From Pseudomonadota bacterium (GTDB lineage Bacteria > Pseudomonadota > Alphaproteobacteria > Rhizobiales > Hyphomicrobiaceae): a stretch of DNA of 12,056 bases. How positions within the stretch are numbered: position 1 is the stretch's first letter; each line of letters starts with the position of its first letter. The DNA lies in the NCBI GenBank assembly GCA_023430315.1, contig JAEZAW010000374.1, positions 1 to 12,056 of the forward strand, in the 5' to 3' direction. Below, piece by piece: positions 1 to 6,252 of this stretch. A program made the translations under genes and the position numbers. The notes under the pieces were generated by a model that worked only from the letters and a program-made list of their open reading frames with translations, had not been told where the DNA came from and ran no database searches.

Positions 1-214
1 GCCGGCTGACCACTTCGGCGCGATGCGCGGTTAAGCAGTCAGACTTACGGGCGATTTCTCAGGCGAGTATTGCTACGACTCGAACCGGAATGCAAGATGT
101 ACGCAGTATGCAGAATTCAGCCTACAGGATTGAGCACGGCGCGATGCGGGGCCTCGATCTGAGGTTCGGATCGCCATGCAGTCACTTCGCCCAGCAGCTC
201 GCAAACGCCACGCC

Positions 215-226
215 CTTTGATCAAAG
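215..226. promoter_or_regulatory. Perfect 12-bp palindrome, candidate activator site
   Basis: CTTTGATCAAAG is a perfect palindrome. Its centre lies about 120 bp upstream of the -24 element of the predicted sigma-54 promoter and about 147 bp upstream of the expected start point. Enhancer-binding activators of sigma-54 usually bind palindromes 80-200 bp upstream, so the distance fits. It is only 12 bp, it appears once, and it matches no operator I can name. It could be chance. Confidence 0.3.
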
Positions 227-341
227 AGGCGCCGCTCCATGCAAGCAAATTATGCAAACTAGCGCTTCGCCCCGAAGCCGTTCGCTTGTTGATTCCGCTG
301 CGCCGTCGGCAAAACAGGGCTTTTCTTCCGCACGCTTGATA

Positions 342-356
342 TGGCATGGTCCTTGC
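342..356 (+). promoter_or_regulatory. Sigma-54 (RpoN) -24/-12 promoter
   Basis: TGGCATGGTCCTTGC matches the RpoN consensus TGGCAC-N5-TTGC(A/T) at nine of the ten core bases. The invariant GG (343-344) and GC (355-356) are separated by exactly 10 bases. The expected start of transcription is about 12 bases after the GC, near 367-368. This leaves a 5' untranslated region of about 65 bases before the permease start at 432. RpoN promoters need an ATP-driven activator and are common for nitrogen and amino-acid scavenging operons, which fits the downstream genes. The activator gene is not in this window. Confidence 0.7.
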
Positions 357-358
357 GA

Positions 359-386
359 CGCAGAATGCTGCATACAGCATTCTGCG
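359..386. promoter_or_regulatory. Perfect inverted repeat (12-bp arms, 4-bp centre) at the expected transcription start
   Basis: The left arm CGCAGAATGCTG (359-370) and right arm CAGCATTCTGCG (375-386) are exact reverse complements around CATA. The core ATGCTG-CATA-CAGCAT resembles the shape of operators of FCD-type GntR regulators, which is family knowledge and not proof. If transcription starts near 367 as predicted, most of the left arm is not in the mRNA. A DNA-binding operator is then more likely than an RNA hairpin. No T-run follows, so it is not an intrinsic terminator. Confidence 0.5.
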
Positions 387-431
387 TTCCACATTGAGCG
401 CGGCCATATAGAGAAGGTAACCCCTCGTTTC

Positions 432-1097
432 ATGGACTACACGTGGCACTTCCAGATCGTCTGGGATTATCGTGCGGTCTTCGTGCGCGGCGCCATCGTG
501 ACCGCCCAGATCACCTTCTGGGCGACATTGATCGGATTGACCCTGGGCCTTGCCCTCGGCCTCATGCGTCGAAGCCAGATCCTTATGCTTCGAGCGCCTG
601 CCGCAGCCTTCATTGAGCTTTTCCGGTCGACGCCGGTGCTCGTGCAGCTTGTCTGGATCTACTACTCGTTACCGATCCTCACCGGCCTGCAGATGAGCAA
701 TACCGTGTCGGTCACTATTGGTCTCGGCCTGCACGCCGCTGCCTACTTCGGCGAGATCTTCCGGGCCGGCGTGAACTCCATCAGCAAGGGGCAGTGGGAC
801 GCCGCACGCGCGATCGGCATGACCTACACACAGGCAATGCGCAGGATCATTCTTCCGCAGGCTGTCCGGCGCATGATCCCGCCCTTCATCAATGAGTTTG
901 CCTCGCTCATCAAGCTGACCACGCTTGGCTCGGCGGTCGCGGTCAACGAGCTGCTGCACGAGTCGAACAACCTCATCAACAACACCTATCGACCGCTCGA
1001 GATCTACACTGCGCTGGCAGTGGCGTTTGCGGTCCTGATCTATCCCATCATCTATGCCTCGCAGCGCCTCGAGCGGCGCTGGCAGCTGCGCCAATGA
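432..1097 (+). CDS. Amino-acid-type ABC transporter permease (HisM/GlnP family)
   Basis: Inner-membrane channel subunit of a polar-amino-acid-type importer, 221 residues, the usual family length. Several hydrophobic spans are visible: about residues 17-40 after an aromatic start, then 55-75 and 90-105, and a C-terminal span near 190-212. The cytoplasmic EAA loop that docks with the ATPase lies at 123-142 (DAARAIG, then IILP at 139-142). I chose the ATG at 432 because upstream codons look non-coding and this start gives a normal family N-terminus. The best Shine-Dalgarno match (GAGAAGG, 411-417) is rather far, 14 bases away. The stop overlaps the ATPase start (ATGA), implying translational coupling. 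Only one permease gene is present, so the channel is probably a homodimer unless another subunit lies outside the window. The ligand cannot be read from this subunit. Confidence 0.9.
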   Translation: MDYTWHFQIVWDYRAVFVRGAIVTAQITFWATLIGLTLGLALGLMRRSQILMLRAPAAAFIELFRSTPVLVQLVWIYYSLPILTGLQMSNTVSVTIGLGLHAAAYFGEIFRAGVNSISKGQWDAARAIGMTYTQAMRRIILPQAVRRMIPPFINEFASLIKLTTLGSAVAVNELLHESNNLINNTYRPLEIYTALAVAFAVLIYPIIYASQRLERRWQLRQ

Positions 1098-1864
1098 AAT
1101 CCACCATGATCAAGGCACGCAACGTGCAGAAGTATTTCGGGAAGCTGCATGTCCTGAAGGGCATCGATCTCGATATCGTCAAGGGCGAAGTGCTGGCCAT
1201 CATCGGTCCGAGCGGGTCCGGCAAGAGCACATTCCTCCGGTGCATGAACTTCCTCGAGGAATACGATCACGGCGAGATCTGGCTCGGCAATGAGCTCGTC
1301 GGTTATCGCAAGACCTCCGATAGTAAGCTCGTCAAGGACGGTTCGGCCCGCGTCGCGGCGATACGCACGCGCATGGGCATGGTGTTTCAGAGCTTCAATC
1401 TCTTCCCACATATGAGCGTCCTCGAGAATGTTATCGAGGGCCCGACGATAGTCCAGAGACGCAAGCGCGAGGAAGCCATCGAGCAGGCAAAGGCCTTGCT
1501 CGATCGCGTCGGTCTCTCGGCAAAGATCGATGCCTATCCCGAGACGCTCTCCGGCGGCCAGCAACAGCGCGCCGCCATCGCGCGGGCGCTCGCCATGAAC
1601 CCCGAGGTCATGCTGTTCGACGAACCCACATCGGCGCTCGACCCCGAGCTCGTGGGTGAAGTCCTCGATGTCATCAAGTCTCTTGCGGCCGACGGCATGA
1701 CCATGGTCGTCGTCACACATGAGATGAGCTTCGCGCGGGACGTTGCCGACCGCGTGATGATGATGGACGACGGAATTCGCGTCGAAATCGACGCCCCCGA
1801 GAAGATCTTCACGAACCCGTCTCACGCGCGCACGGCGGAGTTTCTGCAGCGCGTTCTGCGCTGA
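1094..1864 (+). CDS. Amino-acid-type ABC transporter ATP-binding protein (HisP/GlnQ family)
   Basis: Cytoplasmic ATPase that powers the importer, 256 residues, normal for the family. Motifs are complete and in order: Walker A GPSGSGKS at 38-45, Q-loop in MVFQSFNLFP, ABC signature LSGGQQQR at 152-159, Walker B VMLFDEP at 172-178, and the switch histidine H209 in VVTHEM. It should therefore be an active ATPase. The segment before the Q-loop is extended, as in HisP/OccP-type members, rather than the short form of GlnQ. The start ATG lies inside the permease stop (ATGA, 4-base overlap). A second in-frame ATG at 1106 is a possible alternative and would remove only four residues. Confidence 0.95.
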   Translation: MKSTMIKARNVQKYFGKLHVLKGIDLDIVKGEVLAIIGPSGSGKSTFLRCMNFLEEYDHGEIWLGNELVGYRKTSDSKLVKDGSARVAAIRTRMGMVFQSFNLFPHMSVLENVIEGPTIVQRRKREEAIEQAKALLDRVGLSAKIDAYPETLSGGQQQRAAIARALAMNPEVMLFDEPTSALDPELVGEVLDVIKSLAADGMTMVVVTHEMSFARDVADRVMMMDDGIRVEIDAPEKIFTNPSHARTAEFLQRVLR

Positions 1865-1906
1865 GTGAGGACCGAGACTTTGGCGCTGAAAGAAAGGGAC
1901 CATGCA

Positions 1907-2776
1907 ATGAAGAGCATCGTACGTCGCTCGCTCCTGCTCGGGAGCATGTTGGCCGCACTTGTGGCGCCTGCCAGCGTGCAGACCGCGAGCGCGCAGGTTA
2001 TGGATCGCATTCTCAAAGAGAAGTCGATCAAGATCGGCTATATCCCCTCTCCTCCCGGCACCATCAAGGATCCCGCATCGGGCGAGATAAAGGGCTTCTA
2101 CGTCGAGGGTGTGCGCTACATCTTCAAGACGATCGGCGTGGAGCCGGTCTTCGTCGAGACGACGTGGGCGAACTTCGCTGCCGGCTTGCAGTCCGGCCAG
2201 TTCGACCTCTCCATGGCCGGTACGTTCGCGACCGTCCAGCGCGCCGCGGCCGTCGAGTTCACCAAACCCATTCACTACCTTGGCTATAGCGCTATCGTGA
2301 AGAAGGGCGACGAGCGCTTCAAGACGCTTGCCGACTTCAACAAGGAAGGCATCAAGATTGCCGTCGTGCAGGGCGGTGCCGGCATGGAGTACGTTAAAGA
2401 GAACTTCCCGAAGGCCACGCTCGTCGCCCTCGGCACTGGAAACCTGACCGCTCCCTTCGTCGAAGTGTCCGCAGGGCGCGCTGATGTCGGCATCGAGGAT
2501 GCCTGGCAGGCGCGGCGTTATGCGACGGCGCAGCCCGGTGTGACGGATCTCTTCCAGGAGAATCCGTATAACCTCCTGCCCATCGCGTGGAGTGTGAAGC
2601 GCGGCAACCAGGACCTCATCAACTTCATGAACACGTCGATCGACTTCATGCTGCTGACGGGCCGCTGGGAGCGCATGGCAAATGCATATGGCATGACCGG
2701 CCGCTATCAAGACCGCCCGACCCTCATTCCGTTCGGCACTTCCACTGAGGCTCCCGCCGCGGCAGCGAAGCACTAG
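1907..2776 (+). CDS. Periplasmic substrate-binding protein, family 3 (amino-acid type)
   Basis: Captures the ligand in the periplasm and delivers it to the permease. It has 289 residues. A signal peptide is clear: basic MKSIVRRS, a hydrophobic core, and a likely cut after AxA at 27-29 (TASA/QV). The ligand-site residues of the family are present. R112 (GTFATVQR, replacing the usual TPER) normally binds a carboxylate, and D198 (VGIEDAW) normally binds an amino group. The ligand probably keeps an amino-acid-like end. An in-frame GTG at 1865 directly after the ATPase stop would add 14 residues before the signal peptide. I reject it because AGAAAGGGA (1891-1899) sits 7 bases before the ATG at 1907. 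The gap to the ATPase gene is 42 bases. Placing the binding protein last among the transport genes is slightly unusual but not rare. Confidence 0.93.
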   Translation: MKSIVRRSLLLGSMLAALVAPASVQTASAQVMDRILKEKSIKIGYIPSPPGTIKDPASGEIKGFYVEGVRYIFKTIGVEPVFVETTWANFAAGLQSGQFDLSMAGTFATVQRAAAVEFTKPIHYLGYSAIVKKGDERFKTLADFNKEGIKIAVVQGGAGMEYVKENFPKATLVALGTGNLTAPFVEVSAGRADVGIEDAWQARRYATAQPGVTDLFQENPYNLLPIAWSVKRGNQDLINFMNTSIDFMLLTGRWERMANAYGMTGRYQDRPTLIPFGTSTEAPAAAAKH

Positions 2777-2891
2777 TCACGCGAGGCTCGGCGTCGCGCA
2801 AACACGGCAACGCTAGCGGCCAGAACGGCGACCGCGCGCATGAGCGGGATATGTGGCGCGGTCGTCGGCTCTCACGAGCATCGACTGCATT

Positions 2892-2900
2892 AGGGAAGGA
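2892..2900 (+). promoter_or_regulatory. Ribosome binding site of the PuuE-like gene
   Basis: AGGGAAGGA lies 9 bases before the ATG at 2910. It decides the start in favour of 2910 over the in-frame GTG at 2853, which would add 19 residues without family character and has no comparable site. The gap from the binding-protein stop (2777-2909, 133 bases) is the longest inside the operon. I see no convincing promoter or terminator in it. Confidence 0.6.
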
Positions 2901-2909
2901 AATAAAGGC

Positions 2910-3809
2910 ATGATCGAGAATCCAATAAAGTGGCCGAACGGCGCAAAGTGCGCAGTCGCGATTACCTTCGATATGGATTCCGACTGCCTCCTGCACTACG
3001 CGCATCCGCAGAAGGCAGACACTCTGATCGGCACGGCGTCCCTGCTTCGCTATGACCGTGTCGGCGTGCCGCGCATCCTGAAGCTGTACAAGAAATACGG
3101 CATCAAACAAACGTTCTTCGTACCGGGCTGGACGGTCGAGCACTACCCGGACATCGTCAAGCAAATCAGGGATGAGGGACACGAGATCGGCGCTCATGGA
3201 TATCTCCATGAGAGGCTCGACACACTGTCCGCCGAGACGGAAGACTACTGGTTCATGCGCAATCTGGAAGCGCTGGACAAGGTGCTTGGCATTCGCCCGC
3301 GCGGCTACAGAGCGCCGAGCTACCGCTTCTCGAAGAACACGCTGAACTACTTGGCACGAGAGGGCTTTACTTACGACTCATCCCTCATGGGAGATGACGT
3401 TCCCTACATCATCGAGGGTGACAACGGCAGCGTCGTCGAGCTTCCAACGCATTGGGGACTCGATGACTGGCCGCAATTCACGATCAACTCCGATCTCGGC
3501 TACCACATCCAGCCGAACTCACCCGAGCGCGCCATGGATGTCTTCATGGCCGAGTTCGAGGCCGCTTGGGAATACGGCGGTCTCTGGATTGCGGTGTGGC
3601 ATCCCTTCGTGATGGGGCGCCTCGCGCGATGCGCGCGCATGGAAAAGATGGTCCAGTACATGCTGGAAAAAGGTGGCGTGTGGTTTGCCACGCTCGACGA
3701 GATCACATCACACGTCAACAGCATGATCGCGTCCGGCCAATACACGCCTGCCCGAGAGCGAATCCCCTATCACGGCGCGACGGCGGACGCCTGGAGCCTA
3801 AAGCGCTAG
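2910..3809 (+). CDS. Polysaccharide-deacetylase-fold amidohydrolase (PuuE/HpPgdA-like, CE4 superfamily)
   Basis: Metal-dependent hydrolase of C-N bonds, 299 residues, cytoplasmic (no signal peptide). The CE4 motifs can be followed. FDMDSD at 20-25 supplies the aspartates (D21, D23), HGYLH at 96-100 gives the two metal histidines H96 and H100, RAPSYR at 134-139 is motif 3, and WHPFVMG with H231 is the late histidine motif. The FDMD form with an HGxxH motif is typical of the subgroup holding the PuuE allantoinase and Helicobacter PgdA, rather than of secreted chitin or peptidoglycan deacetylases. With no export signal and in an uptake operon, a small-molecule cyclic amide, imide or N-acyl substrate is more likely than a polysaccharide. 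The exact substrate is unknown. The gap to the next gene is 36 bases. Confidence 0.85.
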   Translation: MIENPIKWPNGAKCAVAITFDMDSDCLLHYAHPQKADTLIGTASLLRYDRVGVPRILKLYKKYGIKQTFFVPGWTVEHYPDIVKQIRDEGHEIGAHGYLHERLDTLSAETEDYWFMRNLEALDKVLGIRPRGYRAPSYRFSKNTLNYLAREGFTYDSSLMGDDVPYIIEGDNGSVVELPTHWGLDDWPQFTINSDLGYHIQPNSPERAMDVFMAEFEAAWEYGGLWIAVWHPFVMGRLARCARMEKMVQYMLEKGGVWFATLDEITSHVNSMIASGQYTPARERIPYHGATADAWSLKR

Positions 3810-3845
3810 CTCTCGCAACGAGCAAACTAAGAGAAGGGCATCGAG

Positions 3846-4931
3846 ATGCGCGTTGGGATATGCGGCGCCGGACTGGGCGGGCTTTCGGCCGCCATTGGGT
3901 TGGTTGCCTTGGGCTTCGACGTCGAGGTGTTCGAGAAATCACCATCTCTTCGCGTGACAGGGGCCGGCCTCAATCTTTGGCCGAACGCCGGACGTGCAAT
4001 ATACGGCCTTGGACTGCGCGAGCAGTACGATGCCATTTCGGTCAAGCTGGACCACTACTTCGGCTTCGACGCCGAAGGAAAGCCGCTCTTTGCAGTCGAC
4101 ACGAGCAGCTGGCCGACGAAGTACGGCGCCCCGTCGGTCGGAACTTACCGGCTGGCATTGAGCACGATGCTCGCCGAGACGTACGGCATGGATCGGATCA
4201 AATTCGGCCACGAGGTGGTGTCCGTAGAAAGCGCAAGCGACAAAGCCGTTTGTCATTTCAGCAATGGCACGAGCTACGAAGGTGATGTCATCATCGGGGC
4301 GGACGGCATTTACTCGGCCATTCGCAAGCAGCTGATTGGCGGCGTAACTTTTCGCCCGAATGATCATCACGCCTTTCGCTTTCGCTCCGTCATCGACCTC
4401 AAGGACGTCGATGTGCACCCGGCTGCTCAGACCGGCTTCTATACGCGCGGCGGTTGGCTGTCGGTCATTCCGATCGGGGACGGCAAAGCGTACTGGTTCG
4501 GCTCTGTGGCAGGAGCGAAGAACTTCGACGAGTTCGTCGCCTATTTCACCTCGTGGACCAAGACGCATATCCCGAGAACACTCAGCATCACGCCGCGTGA
4601 GACTGTCGTCGAGAGCCCCCTCTTCGATGTCGACGGTAGTCCTTACAAATGGACCCACGGCCGCGTCACGCTGCTAGGCGATTCCGCGCATCCCATGATG
4701 CCGGACATGGCTCAGGGAGCGAGCCAGACCTTCATCGACTCCCTGGCGCTCCGCAATGCGTTCGCCAGCACCAAGGATATCGATGAGGCACTTCACGTGT
4801 ACGAGTCTGAACGCCGCGCCGCTTCCAACTACGTTGTGAAATGCTCGCAGAAAGGCAGCTTCCTCGGACGCAACAACGTGAACCCGATACCCCTACGCTA
4901 CGAAAGCGAGATCGAGGCAGCCGCCGTGTGA
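3846..4931 (+). CDS. FAD-dependent aromatic/heterocycle monooxygenase (HpxO/NicC/salicylate-hydroxylase-like)
   Basis: Cytoplasmic group A flavoprotein monooxygenase of 361 residues, slightly short but complete for the family. It would insert one oxygen atom into an aromatic or N-heterocyclic ring using NAD(P)H and O2. The dinucleotide fold GAGLGG is at 7-12, the NAD(P)H/FAD DG motif GADGIYSAIR has D153, and the second FAD motif GDSAHPMMPDMAQGA starts at G278-D279. NLWPNA after the first fold and IPIGDGKAYWFG resemble the matching stretches of HpxO (urate hydroxylase) as I remember it. That is suggestive only, because many family members share them. The ribosome site GAGAAGGG (3831-3838) is 7 bases before the ATG. 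It sits between two amidohydrolase types, which points to a ring-hydroxylation step followed by hydrolysis. Confidence 0.88.
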   Translation: MRVGICGAGLGGLSAAIGLVALGFDVEVFEKSPSLRVTGAGLNLWPNAGRAIYGLGLREQYDAISVKLDHYFGFDAEGKPLFAVDTSSWPTKYGAPSVGTYRLALSTMLAETYGMDRIKFGHEVVSVESASDKAVCHFSNGTSYEGDVIIGADGIYSAIRKQLIGGVTFRPNDHHAFRFRSVIDLKDVDVHPAAQTGFYTRGGWLSVIPIGDGKAYWFGSVAGAKNFDEFVAYFTSWTKTHIPRTLSITPRETVVESPLFDVDGSPYKWTHGRVTLLGDSAHPMMPDMAQGASQTFIDSLALRNAFASTKDIDEALHVYESERRAASNYVVKCSQKGSFLGRNNVNPIPLRYESEIEAAAV

Positions 4932-4980
4932 ATGGGCGGCGAGGATCGTCACCTCGCCGAGCGAAGAAGGAACGTGAAAC

Positions 4981-6252
4981 GTGACTACGCCCACAGAGCT
5001 GCGACAGACAATTCTGCAGTGGATCGAGGAGGATCGCAGCAAGATCCTTCAATTCATGCAGGAGATCGTACGCATTCGCACGCCTAATCCTCCGGGCGAC
5101 ACGCGCGCAGTCATGGACAAGGTGCGCGCGCATCTCGACGGACTTGGCCTCACGTACACCATGCACACGCGCGACGAGACCATGCCAAACCTCGTTGCCA
5201 CGCAGAATTTCAGCGAGGGCAAGAAGCATCTCGTCTTGAACGGTCACATCGACGTGTTTCCCGTCGAGACGACGGATGGATGGTCGCACGATCCGTGGGA
5301 CGGGGTGGTGGAAGGCGCTATCTGGGGCAGAGGCAGCGCAGACATGAAGGTCGGCACCACGGCGTCGATCATGTCCTACATCTATCTCTCGCGTTTGGCT
5401 TCGCATCTTGCTGGCAAGCTCACGCTAACGGTTGTCTCGGAAGAGGAAAGCTTTGGTCCCAACGGAGCTCGGCACCTTTTTGATGCCTGCCCCGAGGAGA
5501 TCATGGGAACGGCCCTCCTGAACGCAGAACCGAGCGGCGCCTACGTTGTCCGCTTCGGCGAGAAGGGCGCCCTGTGGCTCCGCATAGCCATTCAGACGCC
5601 AGGTGGACATGGCGCCTATCCCCACCTCAGCCCCAGTGCGATCGAGAAAGCTTACGAGCTGATCGCGGATCTGAAGAAGCTTGCCGACATCCCCATCAAG
5701 GAGCCTGAGCCCGTCGTCTCGGCGCTCGAAAAGTCGCGCGAGCAGTACGACCTCTCCTATGGCAAGGGCGCGAGCGACCTGGCTCGCAAAACCACCATCA
5801 ACATCGGCACGATCACGGGCGGCTCGCGGGTCAACATGATCGCGTCCCGCTGCACATTCGAGGTCGATATGCGGCTACCGAATGGTGCCGATGTCGATCA
5901 GTTCCTGGCAGCTATCGACGCGCTCGAGGAACGGCATGGCTTCAGCTACGAGGTCATATTGCTCAATCGTCCCAACTGGAATGATCCCGACAACGAGCTC
6001 GCGCACATTGTGACCGAGACGGCCGCCGACATTACCGGCATCCGCCCCGTGTCCGCAGTCAGCCTCGGAAATACTGACGCGAGGCTCTGGCGGTACAAGG
6101 ATATCCCGGCCGTTGTGTATGGCCCTTCTCCGCGAGGCATGGGCAGCACCGACGAGCATGTGCCGGCGGAAGAAGCGTTGAATGTCGTCCGTTGCCACGC
6201 GATCTCCGCGGCGCTCTATCTCTTCCGTTCGCAAGCCAAGAGCAGAACATGA
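4981..6252 (+). CDS. M20-family metallo-amidohydrolase A (ArgE/DapE-like)
   Basis: Di-zinc enzyme, cytoplasmic, 423 residues, removing an acyl or carbamoyl group from an amino nitrogen or cleaving a dipeptide-like amide. All hallmark residues are present: H89 and D91 in GHIDVFP, bridging D121 in GRGSADMK, the catalytic and metal glutamates in SEEESFG (154-156), the metal-binding acid in NAEPSG (E183), the dimerisation-domain GGHGAY, and C-terminal H393 in DEHVPAEEA. It should be active. The start is GTG, preceded at 8 bases by AAGAAGGAA (4964-4972), and no in-frame ATG is closer. Its stop overlaps the start of a close paralogue by ATGA. The substrate cannot be told from sequence; ArgE, DapE, carboxypeptidase G2 and N-carbamoyl hydrolases all share these motifs. 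Confidence 0.92.
   Translation: MTTPTELRQTILQWIEEDRSKILQFMQEIVRIRTPNPPGDTRAVMDKVRAHLDGLGLTYTMHTRDETMPNLVATQNFSEGKKHLVLNGHIDVFPVETTDGWSHDPWDGVVEGAIWGRGSADMKVGTTASIMSYIYLSRLASHLAGKLTLTVVSEEESFGPNGARHLFDACPEEIMGTALLNAEPSGAYVVRFGEKGALWLRIAIQTPGGHGAYPHLSPSAIEKAYELIADLKKLADIPIKEPEPVVSALEKSREQYDLSYGKGASDLARKTTINIGTITGGSRVNMIASRCTFEVDMRLPNGADVDQFLAAIDALEERHGFSYEVILLNRPNWNDPDNELAHIVTETAADITGIRPVSAVSLGNTDARLWRYKDIPAVVYGPSPRGMGSTDEHVPAEEALNVVRCHAISAALYLFRSQAKSRT

Larger units (their letters stand above)
1..431. other. Gene-free leader region upstream of the transport/catabolic operon
   Basis: I see no credible gene in these 431 bases. One plus-strand frame is open from position 3 and runs into the permease. 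Its translation before residue 115 of the longest version has no membrane or domain character, is Cys/His/Ser/Arg-rich in an irregular way, and contains two degenerate copies of the same non-coding repeat, so I treat it as untranslated. The region holds a 12-bp palindrome at 215-226, an AT-rich patch around 240-261, a short GCTTCG/CGAAGC hairpin at 264-278, a sigma-54 type promoter at 342-356 and a perfect inverted repeat at 359-386. These are annotated separately or described in the findings. The layout is that of an activator-controlled promoter region. Confidence 0.75.

Noticed and set aside
2..34. Possible tail of an upstream plus-strand gene ending TAA at 32-34
   Set aside because: Only ten codons are visible and the peptide carries no recognisable motif, so it cannot be told from chance.
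264..278. Short hairpin GCTTCG/CGAAGC in the leader as a terminator
   Set aside because: The stem has six pairs with no following T-run.
1052..2773. Very long 573-residue minus-strand open frame opposite the ATPase and binding-protein genes
   Set aside because: It is the shadow of two clear transport genes in GC-rich DNA; the composition is His/Asp/Arg-rich with no domain pattern.
2777..2909. Internal promoter or terminator between the binding protein and the PuuE-like gene
   Set aside because: The 133-base gap shows only 4-base stems and no convincing -35/-10 or -24/-12 pair.
3354..3370. TGGCACG inside the PuuE-like gene as a second sigma-54 promoter
   Set aside because: No GC follows at the required 10-base spacing and it is inside coding sequence.
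3566..4285. A 239-residue plus-strand frame overlapping the PuuE-like and monooxygenase genes
   Set aside because: It crosses two genes with intact motifs in other frames, and its translation is Arg-rich and low in structure, so it is a shadow.
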